Shown: in pieces, positions 26,634 through 34,378 of the stretch
Layout: every line of letters begins with the position of its first letter
How positions within the stretch are numbered: position 1 is the stretch's first letter
From: CAWGXG01 sp963826505
Lineage (GTDB): Bacteria > Chloroflexota > Anaerolineae > Aggregatilineales > Aggregatilineaceae
Reading direction: 5' to 3'
Assembly (NCBI GenBank): GCA_963826505.1
Contig: CAWGXG010000008.1
Coordinates: forward strand, 372,001-436,000
DNA: 64,000 nt
Notes under the pieces: generated by a model
Told to the model about the DNA's origin: nothing
The model's database searches: none
Seen by the model: only the letters and a program-made list of their open reading frames with translations
Translations under genes and position numbers: made by a program

Positions 26634-27731
26634 TTACGCGTCCCACAGCGGGAGTTTGAAACTGAAGGTGGTGCCCACGCCTTCCTCGCTGGTGAACCAG
26701 ATGCGTCCGCCCATCGCTTCGATTTCCATCTTGACCAGGTAGAGGCTCAAGCCATAGCCGAATTCTGCGATGATTTGCGGCTGCCGCGCGCGTTGAAACG
26801 GTGTGAAGACCCGGCTGATCTCTTTGGCCCGGATGCCGTAGCCAGAATCGATGATATCGACCTGAACGCTGGTGCTCGACGGCGTAGCGCGGACGGTGAT
26901 CGGCGTGTCCTGTTCGCTGTACATCAGGCTGTTGCGCAGCAGATCGCGGAAGATGGCGGTGAAATGGGTTTTGCATGTGGCAACCTGAATGTCTTCGGGA
27001 ACGTCCACACGAATCCGGTCGCGGTATTCAGCATCGGGTCCAGCGTCTTCGAGCAGCGGCGATTCGAGGACGTCCTCAAGAAAGTCTTCCAAGAAGCTCG
27101 TCAGCTCGACCGGGCGACGATTGTTGCGCAGCAGTTGGATCAAGTTCCCGGTGCGGATGTCTTCCAGGCGTTCGAGCAGATCGACCAGAATTTCCAGCCG
27201 GTACATGTGCACCGCCATGATCGACGCAAACCCGCCGATCTGCCTGGAAAGCTGGTCGGCAGTGGTCACGGGGGTTCGGCGCGCGATGACTTGTTTGATC
27301 AGTTCCGCATGGCCGCGCGTGCTGGTGATCGCCATGCGTGCTTCGGAGCGAAACGTGCTCATTAATTCGGTCAGGGCCGACCAATCCGGATGTTCCAGCG
27401 TGATCATGGTGTAAACACTGCCGTCGGCGTTGTGGATTCCGGCAGCCCAGCAAGGGGTGAAGGTGCCCGACAGAAAGGTGTGGAAGCGCACGGGTTGGGC
27501 CTGACGCAGAGCTTTGGCTCGGATGACGTCCGCGGTCGGGCCGTGCTCCGACGCGGCATCAAGCAGCATCGCCGCCGCTGGCCAGCCTTCGGCGCGCACC
27601 AGGACGAGATTGGCTCCCAGGATCGTCGCGGCGGCGAGGTTATCCAGCACGAGTTGGTCTTTGTTGTCGAAGATCAATACGCCCTGACCAAGTCCGTCCA
27701 AAACTTCAGCCAGATCTAACGTGTTTGACAT
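26634..27731 (-). CDS. PAS/HATPase sensor protein, atypical histidine kinase
   Basis: A PAS-like domain (LAEVLDGLGQGVLIFDNKDQL) is followed by a helical region and a good GHKL ATPase domain: N box FRDLLRNSLMYS, G1 DIIDSGYGI, F box FTPFQRAR, G2 EFGYGLSLYLVK, and a final VGTTFSFKLPL. The helical region where the phospho-accepting His should lie reads SEARMAITSTRGHAELI, not SHELRTPL. It may use the GHAEL histidine, or not autophosphorylate. ATG 27731 begins the conserved-looking N-terminus; a start at 27749 adds six residues. It pairs with the degenerate sensor at 25564-26604. Confidence 0.65.
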   Translation of the reverse strand: MSNTLDLAEVLDGLGQGVLIFDNKDQLVLDNLAAATILGANLVLVRAEGWPAAAMLLDAASEHGPTADVIRAKALRQAQPVRFHTFLSGTFTPCWAAGIHNADGSVYTMITLEHPDWSALTELMSTFRSEARMAITSTRGHAELIKQVIARRTPVTTADQLSRQIGGFASIMAVHMYRLEILVDLLERLEDIRTGNLIQLLRNNRRPVELTSFLEDFLEDVLESPLLEDAGPDAEYRDRIRVDVPEDIQVATCKTHFTAIFRDLLRNSLMYSEQDTPITVRATPSSTSVQVDIIDSGYGIRAKEISRVFTPFQRARQPQIIAEFGYGLSLYLVKMEIEAMGGRIWFTSEEGVGTTFSFKLPLWDA

Positions 27732-27814
27732 GGATTGGAGATGTGTCATGAGACCCCCGTATATTTAACTCTCTATTATCGTCAGCCTGGAAAGATTGTC
27801 CAATTCACTCGATC

Positions 27815-27845
27815 AAAAACACGGCGACTGTTAACGATCGCCGTG
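27815..27845 (-). terminator. Rho-independent terminator of lysS
   Basis: On the minus strand CACGGCGA pairs with TCGCCGTG around a 10-base loop, followed by TTTTT (27815-27819). It lies 34 bases past the lysS stop. Confidence 0.8.
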
Positions 27846-27878
27846 CTGTAATCGGAAATCGAAACCGGCGCGGTTGAC

Positions 27879-29413
27879 TCACTCGCGCTCGCGCAGATGG
27901 GGATAGAGCAGCACTTCGCGGATCGTGCTCTTGTCCGTGAGTAGCATGGTCAGCCGGTCTACGCCGATGCCACAGCCGCCGCAGGGCGGCATCCCGTAGC
28001 GCATGGCGCGCAGGTAGTCTTCGTCGATGGGGCGGCTTCTTCATCTTCATCCGCATACAGCCGTCCCATCTCGATAAAGCGCGCTTCCTGATCCTGGGGA
28101 TCGTTCAACTCGGTGAAGGCATTGCCCATTTCCATCCCGGCGACGAAAACATCTCGAAGCGTTCGACGTGCGTCGGATCGCCGGGCACCATCTTGGCGAA
28201 CGGCGAAATGTCGCGCGGGTAGTCGAGTGACGAACGTCGGCTGGATCGAGCGTGGGCTCAACATACGTCCCCAGCAGGTGATCGACCAGTTTGCCCCAGG
28301 TCGCATTGCGCGGGGTCTCGATGCCGGCGGACGCGCATCGCTGCCGCTCAGAGCCTCGGCGTCGCGGTAATTCCATGTAATCAATGCCGCCGTACTCGCT
28401 TTGATCGCGTCGCGCAGCGTGACGCGCTGCCAGGGCGGAGCCAGTGAAACAGTGCGCTCCTGGTAGGTGATGGTCGTGCTGCCGGTGACCTGTTCCGCCG
28501 CATAGGCGACCATACGCTCGGTCAGGTCCATCATGCCGTGATAATCGGTGTAAGCTTGGTAGAACTCCAACTGCGTGAATTCGGGGTTGTGCTTGAAGCT
28601 CACGCCCTCGTTTCGGAAATCGCGCCCGATCTCGTAGACGGCGTCGTACATGCCGACCAGCAGCCGTTTGAGATACAGCTCAAAGCTGATGCGCAGGTAC
28701 AGGTCCTGGCGGAGCTGGTTGTGGTGCGTGACGAACGGACGCGCCGCGGCTCCGCCGTAGATCGGCTGGAGAATCGGCGTTTCGACTTCGAGAAAACGCT
28801 CTGAATCCAGAAATTCGCGCAGGGCGCGGATGGTCTGGGCGCGGCGGCGAAAGACGGCCCGCGTGTCGGGGTTGACTGCCAGATCGGCGTAGCGCTGGCG
28901 ATAGCGTTCTTCGACGTCGCTGAATGCGCCGTAGCGCTCGACAGTGCCATCTTCGCCAACCTTTTCTTTGATCACCGGCAGCGGGCTGAGTGCCTTGGAC
29001 AGCAAGACCAGATCGCTGACCAACACACTGACCTCACCGGCGCGCGTGCGCATCATGGTGCCGGTAGATTGCACGAAGTCGCCCAGGTCGATGTTGTGCC
29101 GGATCATGTCGTAGGTGGCTTCGCTGACGTGATCGATCCTCACAAAGAGCTGCAAACGCCCTTCGCCGTCTTCGATGTGAGCGAAATAGACTTTGCCCTT
29201 AAGATTTTGGCGTACAATGCGTCCGCACACGGTGACTTCGATCGCTTGAGCGGCCTCTGGCGACTCACTCTCGACGGTTTCATACGCTTGCAGCGCTTCC
29301 TGCGTGGTATGGGTTCGTTTGGCGCGGTTAGGGTAGGGCGCGATGCCCTGTTCGCGCAGCGCGGTCAGTTTGTTGAATCGATCGGTTTCGGGGGTATTGC
29401 CTGGCTGCCACAT
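27879..29413 (-). CDS. lysS: Lysyl-tRNA synthetase, class II (about five frame breaks near the 3' end)
   Basis: This enzyme charges tRNA-Lys. The N-terminal OB-fold (VTVCGRIVRQNLKGKVYFAHI) and the class II core (FLEVETPILQPIYGGAAARP, YLRISFELYLKRLLVGM, RDFRNEGVSFKHNPEFTQLE; cited in part) are in one frame to about 28340. After that, the expected sequence continues only by switching frame near 28330, 28249, 28228, 28150 and 28030: ETPRNATWGKLVDHLL, QPTFVTDYP, SPFAKMVPGDP, GMEMGNAFTELNDPQ, then MPPCGGCGIGVDRLTML, ending HLRERE with TGA at 27879. All class II motifs are present in order, so the gene should be intact in the organism. ATG 29413 is preferred; GAGGAG lies 12 bases upstream. Confidence 0.9.
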
Positions 29414-29489
29414 GGACTGGCTGTTCTCCTCGGGGTTAGTCACCAATGGGCGAAACGGGGGCCGATCGCACCCGGACGATTCATAACAA

Positions 29490-29519
29490 CGCCCACGCTA
29501 GCGAGGGCCGGCATGGGCG
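29490..29519 (-). terminator. Possible terminator between greA and lysS
   Basis: On the minus strand CGCCCA and TGGGCG enclose a GC-rich loop and are followed by TTGTTATG. The stem is short and the T-tract weak, so partial readthrough from greA into lysS is likely. Confidence 0.4.
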
Positions 29520-29546
29520 GAGATCAAGCCGCTCGCAAGGTTCAAT

Positions 29547-30020
29547 CTATTCGATCGCCTTGATTTCGAATTCGATATCACCGTCTGGCGCTTCGACAAT
29601 CACATGATCGCCCACGTGTTTGTCCATCATGGCGCGCCCCAACGGGCTTTTGTACGAGATTTTTCCGGCGCGCGGGTTGGCTTCAGCGGCACCCACGAGA
29701 ATGTAAACCTCGAGGCTGTCGGTGCCCACTTCCTGAATCGACACCTTATCGCCCAGACCAACGATATCTTTCGGACCGTTCTCGTCGATAATCTGGGCGT
29801 TGCTCAAGATCATCTCAAGGCGCAGGATTTCGCCCTCAGTGAAGGCCTGTTCGTTCTTCGCGTCTTCATATTCAGCGTTTTCGACCAGCTCGCCACCTTC
29901 CTCAAGCGCGAGACGGAGCCGTTCTGCGACTTCTTGACGCCGCACATTACGCAGAAAGCTCAATCGTTCTTCGTACTCTTTTAGCCCTTCAGGCGTCAGA
30001 TAGTGGACTTCGTCAGCCAT
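29547..30020 (-). CDS. greA: Transcription elongation factor GreA
   Basis: GreA rescues backtracked RNA polymerase by stimulating transcript cleavage. At 157 residues it has the N-terminal coiled coil with the two acidic tip residues in ENAEYEDAKNEQAFTEG (cited in full for position, about residues 47-63) and the C-terminal FKBP-like globular domain (ISYKSPLGRAMMDKHVGD). ATG 30020 follows GGAGGAG by 6 bases. A long leader with its own promoter precedes it. Confidence 0.92.
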   Translation of the reverse strand: MADEVHYLTPEGLKEYEERLSFLRNVRRQEVAERLRLALEEGGELVENAEYEDAKNEQAFTEGEILRLEMILSNAQIIDENGPKDIVGLGDKVSIQEVGTDSLEVYILVGAAEANPRAGKISYKSPLGRAMMDKHVGDHVIVEAPDGDIEFEIKAIE

Positions 30021-30394
30021 TCCACTCCTCCAGTGACGTGATTTGGTATTTGCTGATCATGAACTTTTGGCAGGGACACCCCGCGTGTCGTGCTCACCGT
30101 GAGGGCTTCAGAGTAGGGGTTGAGCATGTGGTTGGTGCCCAAATTCCCCGGTTAGAGATGAGCGTGTGAGTGACTGGTCCCTGATGTTCCCTTGCAAGAC
30201 GGCCCTGTGTACAAAAACACAGCCAAAGCTGTGTGAGATGACTGCGACAAATCATCATAGGTCGTGACACAAGATAATAAGATAATAATATGAAAAAACA
30301 CAAAAACAAGAGACCGCCGGTCAAGGCGATCTGACGTTTTGTGCACTGGTTCCTAAAGGTGCCCCATCATAGCATGATTTGAAATGGTTGTAAA
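30021..30394 (-). promoter_or_regulatory. greA promoter and long leader with internal terminator-like hairpin
   Basis: A minus-strand promoter is visible: TTTACA (30389-30394), 17 bases, TATGAT (30366-30371). It would give a leader of about 340 bases before greA. Inside it, ACACAGC pairs with GCTGTGT (about 30218-30235) and is followed by TTTTTG, an intrinsic-terminator shape about 130 bases from the start. The leader is AT-rich around 30270-30300 and has no obvious open frame. It may be an attenuator or the source of a short RNA. No known riboswitch class was recognised. Confidence 0.5.
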
Positions 30395-30464
30395 GCTGTA
30401 GTAACCTCGCGTTACACCCGGGAACACAATGGGGGCAGGCTCGGCAAAAGACGGGAACAAAGGC

Positions 30465-30493
30465 TTGACAAGCGCCCGTCCCGTAGCTAGAAT
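30465..30493 (+). promoter_or_regulatory. Strong sigma-70-type promoter of the leuS leader
   Basis: TTGACA (30465-30470), a 17-base spacer, and TAGAAT (30488-30493). Transcription would begin near 30500 and run through the T-box elements, the embedded tRNA gene and, on readthrough, leuS. Confidence 0.85.
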
Positions 30494-30499
30494 GTGAAC

Positions 30500-30856
30500 T
30501 ACATTAACAAATGAACCCGTGCCAATAGCAACGAACGGAAGTAGTAGGCCATCATCGCAGAGAGCCGGCACCAGTGGAAACCGGCGAACGCACTTACGAT
30601 GAGTGCATAGGCCGAACTCGTCCGGGAGCTGCGCGGCTGAAGACAGTAGGTCGCGCCGGAAACGCCCGTTACGCGTTTGAGTGGATGGCACACCACGATT
30701 TTAAGGGCCCATAGCTCAGCTTGGGAGAGCGCCACAATGGCATTGTGGAGGTCAAGGGTTCGAGCCCCTTTGGGTCCATTGTTTTAATCAAGCCATCAAC
30801 CAGGGTGGTACCGCGGAGTCCTCTTCGTCCCTGTTTTGCGACGAAGGGGATTTTTT
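30500..30856 (+). promoter_or_regulatory. T-box leader of leuS, interrupted by a tRNA gene
   Basis: Stem I is closed by CGGA (30536-30539) with TCCG (30621-30624). Above it, AGTA faces GAA (30614-30616) in the specifier loop, and the next triplet is CTC (30617-30619), a Leu codon. GGCC/GGCC and TCATCG/CGATGA helices and the AGAGAG element (30559-30564) follow. Stem II (GCGCG 30631 / CGCGC 30652) carries GAA and AGTA; AAACGC/GCGTTT may be stem III. The T-box AGGGTGGTACCGCG is at 30802-30815, with TGGT able to pair with ACCA ends. Its antiterminator (CAGGG 30801 / CCCTG 30829) competes with an 11-pair terminator (30819-30829 with 30840-30850) followed by six T. A complete tRNA-Ala gene sits between stem III and the T-box. 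Confidence 0.88.
30705..30778 (+). tRNA. tRNA-Ala (anticodon GGC)
   Basis: The cloverleaf is complete. The acceptor GGGCCCA pairs with TGGGTCC and includes the G3-T70 wobble that marks alanine tRNAs. The D stem is GCTC/GAGC. The anticodon stem CCACA/TGTGG holds the loop ATGGCAT with anticodon GGC. The T stem AAGGG/CCCTT encloses TTCGAGC, and the discriminator is A (30778). CCA is not fully encoded: TT follows the discriminator. It has no promoter of its own that I can see and lies inside the leuS T-box leader, flanked by TTTTAA on both sides (30699-30704 and 30782-30787). Confidence 0.93.
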
Positions 30857-30965
30857 ATTTATTTTTAAGGTTTCTTTTGGGTTAAGAGGGCCATTTTCGT
30901 GTAAACTCTGTATAGCTCGTTAGTGATGGCGTTTGGTAGCCATCCCTTAGAATAAGGACAGGACA

Positions 30966-31097
30966 ATGGCTCGCACCTCATCGCGCTCTCTGGCTGATCG
31001 TCTGCGAGAACTGCTTGGCGTTCTTAGGAATGCGCTTAGCCCTCGCCAGCCAGCTCCTGTGCCAGTTCCAGTGCGAAGTGATCCACGCCGGCAGTAA
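30966..31097 (+). CDS. Small hypothetical peptide in the leuS leader (43 aa)
   Basis: ATG 30966 follows AAGGACAGGA and opens a 43-codon frame ending in TAA (31095-31097). The product is basic, with a Leu/Arg-rich helix (SLADRLRELLGVLRNAL) and a Pro/Val tail (PAPVPVPV). Six of the first 25 residues are Leu, which would be fitting for a leucine-responsive leader peptide, but this is speculation. No family was recognised. Confidence 0.35.
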   Translation: MARTSSRSLADRLRELLGVLRNALSPRQPAPVPVPVRSDPRRQ

Positions 31098-31321
31098 TCG
31101 TAAGGCGTGTGCAGCGGTGAAGGGTCACACGGGATAGTGTGTGACACGGTACGGAAAGAGCAGGCTGGCGGCTGACGCTGGACTGTTTGCCGTGCCCGGT
31201 CAGTAGTGTGGTATCGAAGACCTTCGGCCCGCAGGTCCGGCAAAGCGGTAATTTCTTGCCGGAGACTTGCGGGTCTTTGTGTGTGTGTCAGGGCCAGTGG
31301 TAGACCGAAAGGAGAAGCAGA

Positions 31322-31429
31322 ATGGCACATCATACGCCGTTTAATGCCCGGTGGTGGCAAGTCCGCTCCCTCCTCGCGCCCCGCCTTGGGCTTGCTGCTG
31401 CCCTGCGATGTTTCGGGCTGCCAGCCTGA
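31322..31429 (+). CDS. Small hypothetical peptide with tandem Trp codons (35 aa)
   Basis: ATG 31322 has AAAGGAG at 31309-31315 with 6 bases to the start. The 35-residue product begins MAHHTPFNARWWQVRSLL and ends CFGLPA with TGA at 31427. The paired Trp codons recall trp-operon leader peptides, but the gene downstream is leuS and no clear terminator follows. It may be a relic or a small protein of unknown role. Confidence 0.35.
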   Translation: MAHHTPFNARWWQVRSLLAPRLGLAAALRCFGLPA

Positions 31430-31535
31430 TTCCTGACAGCACGCTTGATTGGTCCGGCGCGGCGCGTACACGGGCTGCCCGGCTGTTTTCATAGTCAATG
31501 AGCCATAATCCCAGAGAGGGAGCAGGATCCTAACG

Positions 31536-34310
31536 ATGGCCGACAAATATGTGCCACAAGAGATTGAGCCGCGTTGGCAACACCAATGGGATCAGGATCA
31601 GCTGTATCGATCTGAGGTCGATTGGAGTCGTCCCAAGCATTATGCGATGACGATGCTGCCCTATCCCAGCGGTGATTTGCACATCGGGCATTGGTTTGCC
31701 ATGACCCCTTCGGATGCGCGCGCGCGTTACATGCGTATGAAGGGTTATAACGTGCTGTTCCCGATGGGCTTCGACGCCTTCGGCCTGCCCGCGGAACAGG
31801 CCGCCATCAGTCGCAACATCCACCCTAAGGAATGGACCTACGCCAACATCGAGCGTATGCGCCGCCAGTTGAGCAGCATGGGTACCATGTTCGACCGCAA
31901 GCGCGAGGCCGTGTCGTGCGATCCGAGTTATTACCATTGGACCGAATGGTTCTTCCGGCTGTTCTTCGAAGGCAATCTAGCCTATCGCAGTGGGGCCCTG
32001 GTGAACTGGTCGCCCACGCTGCAAACCGTGCTGGCGAATGAGCAGGTGATCGACGGTAAGGACGAGCGCACTGGCCAACCCGTGATTCAGAAGATGATGG
32101 AACAGTGGTTCTTCCGCATCACGCAGTACGCGGACGAACTGCTGGACTTCGAAGGTATGGACTGGCCCGAATACATCCGTCTGATGCAAACCAACTGGAT
32201 TGGGCGCAGCGAAGGCGCGCGTGTGGTCTTCAAGACCGAGTCCGGAGAGCCGATCGAAATCTTCACGACGCGCCCCGATACGTTGTGGGGAGCCACCTTT
32301 ATGGTGTTGGCCCCTGAGCATCCGTTGGTGAAGCCGATCACGACCGCGACGCAACGCGCCGAAGTCGATGCCTATGTCTCGGCCACGGCGCGCGCCACAG
32401 AAATCGAACGATCGGCGGAAGGTCGCGAAAAAACCGGTGTATTCACCGGCGCTTACGCGATTAATCCGGTGAACGGCGCGCGCGTCCCGATCTGGATCGC
32501 TGATTACGTGATGATCACCTACGGCAGCGGCGCGATCATGGCCGTGCCCGCTCACGACCAGCGCGACTTCGATTTCGCGCGTAAGTTCGGCCTGGAAATC
32601 ATCCCAGTGATTCAGCCCGAGGGCGATCCGCTGGACGGCGCGACGATGGCGGAAGCCTATATCGGCGCGGGCGTCATGATCAACAGCGGCCCGTTTAATG
32701 GAACCTACGTCACTGAGGCCAAGGGACGCAAAAATCCCGGCATCAGCGTTGTCATCGACTGGCTGGAAGAACGCGGCATCGGTCGTGAGTCGATCAATCA
32801 CCGTCTGCGCGACTGGTTGATCAGCCGCCAGCGCTACTGGGGCGCGCCGATCCCCATGATCTACAAAGTGGACGGGACGGTCGAGGCTGTGCCTGAGTCC
32901 GATCTGCCGGTGCTGCTGCCGGATGACGTCGAATTCATGCCGACCGGGCAGAGTCCGCTGCAACTGCATGAGGAATTTTTGCACACGACCGCGCCAGATG
33001 GCACGCCCGCCCGGCGTGAAACCGATACGATGGACACTTTTATGTGCTCGTCGTGGTACCAGTATCGCTACCTGAGTCCCGACTACGACAGCGCGCCGTT
33101 TGATCCCGAAGAAGGGGCCTACTGGTTGCCCGTCGACGTGTATACGGGCGGGGCCGAACACGCGGTATTGCATCTGCTGTATACGCGCTTCTTCACCAAG
33201 GCCATGCGCGATCTGGGTGTGTTCGACGACACGGTCAAGATCGCAGAGAGACACGGACGCGCGGCGGACGAGTTCATCAACGAGCCAATGACCCTGCTGC
33301 GCAACCAGGGGCAAATTCTGGGCGAAGAGCGGCGCGGGGATACCATCAAGGCTGTGGGTTATTCAAACGAGAGCGGCAAGCTGTTTGCGCGCCGCATCGA
33401 GGCGGTCGAAGCCGGGACCGAGCCGGCCAATGCGGCCGATCATGTCATCGGTGAGATCATGGGCCGCACGGAGAACGTGCTGCGCGTGGATGTCGGCGAG
33501 GTCGACTGGCGCACCGTCGAAGTGCTGCCTGATACGGAAGTCATCATCCCCCGTGTCGGCGGCAAGAATAACGTCAACCAGCTGCGACATCACCTGGAAA
33601 TCCAGCGCATGTCCAAGAGCAAGGGCAACGTCGTCAACCCGGATGAGCTGGTCAAAGAATACGGCGCGGATACGGTGCGCGGTTACCTGATGTTTGCGTT
33701 CGACTGGCAGAAGGGCGGCCCGTGGAACAGCCAAGGCATTCAGGGCGTGGTGCGTTGGCTGAACGACGTGTGGACGCTGGTCAACGATGGGATCAGCCAA
33801 AGCAAGCCGGATGCCGCAGCCGAGCGCGACGTCCAGCGTAAGACGCATCAGGCCATCAAGAAAGTGTCGGATGGGCTGGAACAGTTCAGCTTCAACACGG
33901 CGGTCGCTGGCCTGATGGAATTAAAGAATGCCCTGCAAGCCTTCGCGAAGGCGAGAAACGTGGGGCAGGCGGTATGGGACGAGGCGGTCAGGACCATGCT
34001 GGTCATGATGGCGCCCTTCACGCCACATATCGCGGAAGAGTTGTGGGTCCGTACCGGGCACGAGTACAGCGTCCATTTGCAGCCCTGGCCGGAATACGAT
34101 GCCGACGTCGCCGCCGAAGACGAGATCACGTTGGTGGTGCAGATCAACGGCAAAGTGCGCGATCGCATTGTGGTCGCCGCAGGAATCGCCGAAGACGAGG
34201 CTAAGCGGTTGGCGTTGGAGTCGGATGGGGCGCAGCGTCACATGGCTGGCAAGCCCGCCCGCAAAGTGATCTACGTCGCCGATCGCGGTATGGTCAATAT
34301 CGTGATCTAA
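31536..34310 (+). CDS. leuS: Leucyl-tRNA synthetase
   Basis: This class I synthetase charges tRNA-Leu. The HIGH-type motif is PYPSGDLHIGHW (about residue 42-53) and the KMSKS motif is RMSKSKGNVV (about 691-700). The editing domain has the threonine-rich TTRPDTLWGATF and GSGAIMAVPAHD. At 924 residues it is longer than many bacterial enzymes. Extra residues lie between LLRNQGQILG and KMSKS, where the leucine-specific domain sits (around 600-690). The C-terminal VVQINGKVRDRI matches the family. AGGA lies 9 bases before ATG 31536. Its leader carries a Leu-specifier T-box. Confidence 0.95.
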   Translation: MADKYVPQEIEPRWQHQWDQDQLYRSEVDWSRPKHYAMTMLPYPSGDLHIGHWFAMTPSDARARYMRMKGYNVLFPMGFDAFGLPAEQAAISRNIHPKEWTYANIERMRRQLSSMGTMFDRKREAVSCDPSYYHWTEWFFRLFFEGNLAYRSGALVNWSPTLQTVLANEQVIDGKDERTGQPVIQKMMEQWFFRITQYADELLDFEGMDWPEYIRLMQTNWIGRSEGARVVFKTESGEPIEIFTTRPDTLWGATFMVLAPEHPLVKPITTATQRAEVDAYVSATARATEIERSAEGREKTGVFTGAYAINPVNGARVPIWIADYVMITYGSGAIMAVPAHDQRDFDFARKFGLEIIPVIQPEGDPLDGATMAEAYIGAGVMINSGPFNGTYVTEAKGRKNPGISVVIDWLEERGIGRESINHRLRDWLISRQRYWGAPIPMIYKVDGTVEAVPESDLPVLLPDDVEFMPTGQSPLQLHEEFLHTTAPDGTPARRETDTMDTFMCSSWYQYRYLSPDYDSAPFDPEEGAYWLPVDVYTGGAEHAVLHLLYTRFFTKAMRDLGVFDDTVKIAERHGRAADEFINEPMTLLRNQGQILGEERRGDTIKAVGYSNESGKLFARRIEAVEAGTEPANAADHVIGEIMGRTENVLRVDVGEVDWRTVEVLPDTEVIIPRVGGKNNVNQLRHHLEIQRMSKSKGNVVNPDELVKEYGADTVRGYLMFAFDWQKGGPWNSQGIQGVVRWLNDVWTLVNDGISQSKPDAAAERDVQRKTHQAIKKVSDGLEQFSFNTAVAGLMELKNALQAFAKARNVGQAVWDEAVRTMLVMMAPFTPHIAEELWVRTGHEYSVHLQPWPEYDADVAAEDEITLVVQINGKVRDRIVVAAGIAEDEAKRLALESDGAQRHMAGKPARKVIYVADRGMVNIVI

Positions 34311-34342
34311 GCGGAATTTCTACCTGAGAATATAACGTACCG

Positions 34343-34372
34343 AAAAAACACCGGGGGCTTCGGGCCCCCGGT
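34343..34372 (-). terminator. Terminator between leuS and the S51-like gene
   Basis: ACCGGGGGC (34350-34358) and GCCCCCGGT (34364-34372) form a perfect stem. On the minus strand it is followed by TTTTTT (34343-34348), so it mainly ends the S51-like transcript. On the plus strand the T-tract is weaker, but the hairpin may also stop leuS. Confidence 0.8.
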
Positions 34373-34378
34373 CGCGTT

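Larger units (their letters stand above)
30857..31535 (+). promoter_or_regulatory. Second part of the leuS leader, structured, with two small open frames
   Basis: About 680 bases separate the T-box terminator from leuS. They hold GATGGC/GCCATC (30925-30944), two short frames with ribosome sites (30966-31097 and 31322-31429), GTCACAC/GTGTGAC (near 31126-31147), and a long hairpin CCGCAGGTCCGGCAA / TTGCCGGAGACTTGCGG (about 31230-31278) followed by TTTGTGTG. The arrangement resembles an attenuated leader but matches no class I know. Whether leuS needs an additional promoter here is unclear. Confidence 0.4.

Noticed and set aside
31098..31280. A second, degenerate T-box before leuS (TGTGGTATCG near 31208)
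   Set aside because: The match to the T-box core is poor, there is no AGAGAG/AGTA stem I, and no antiterminator could be drawn.
30947..31546. 199-codon minus-strand open frame opposite the leuS leader
   Set aside because: Composition is low-complexity and unlike a protein, there is no ribosome site, and it runs across the structured leader and the leuS start.
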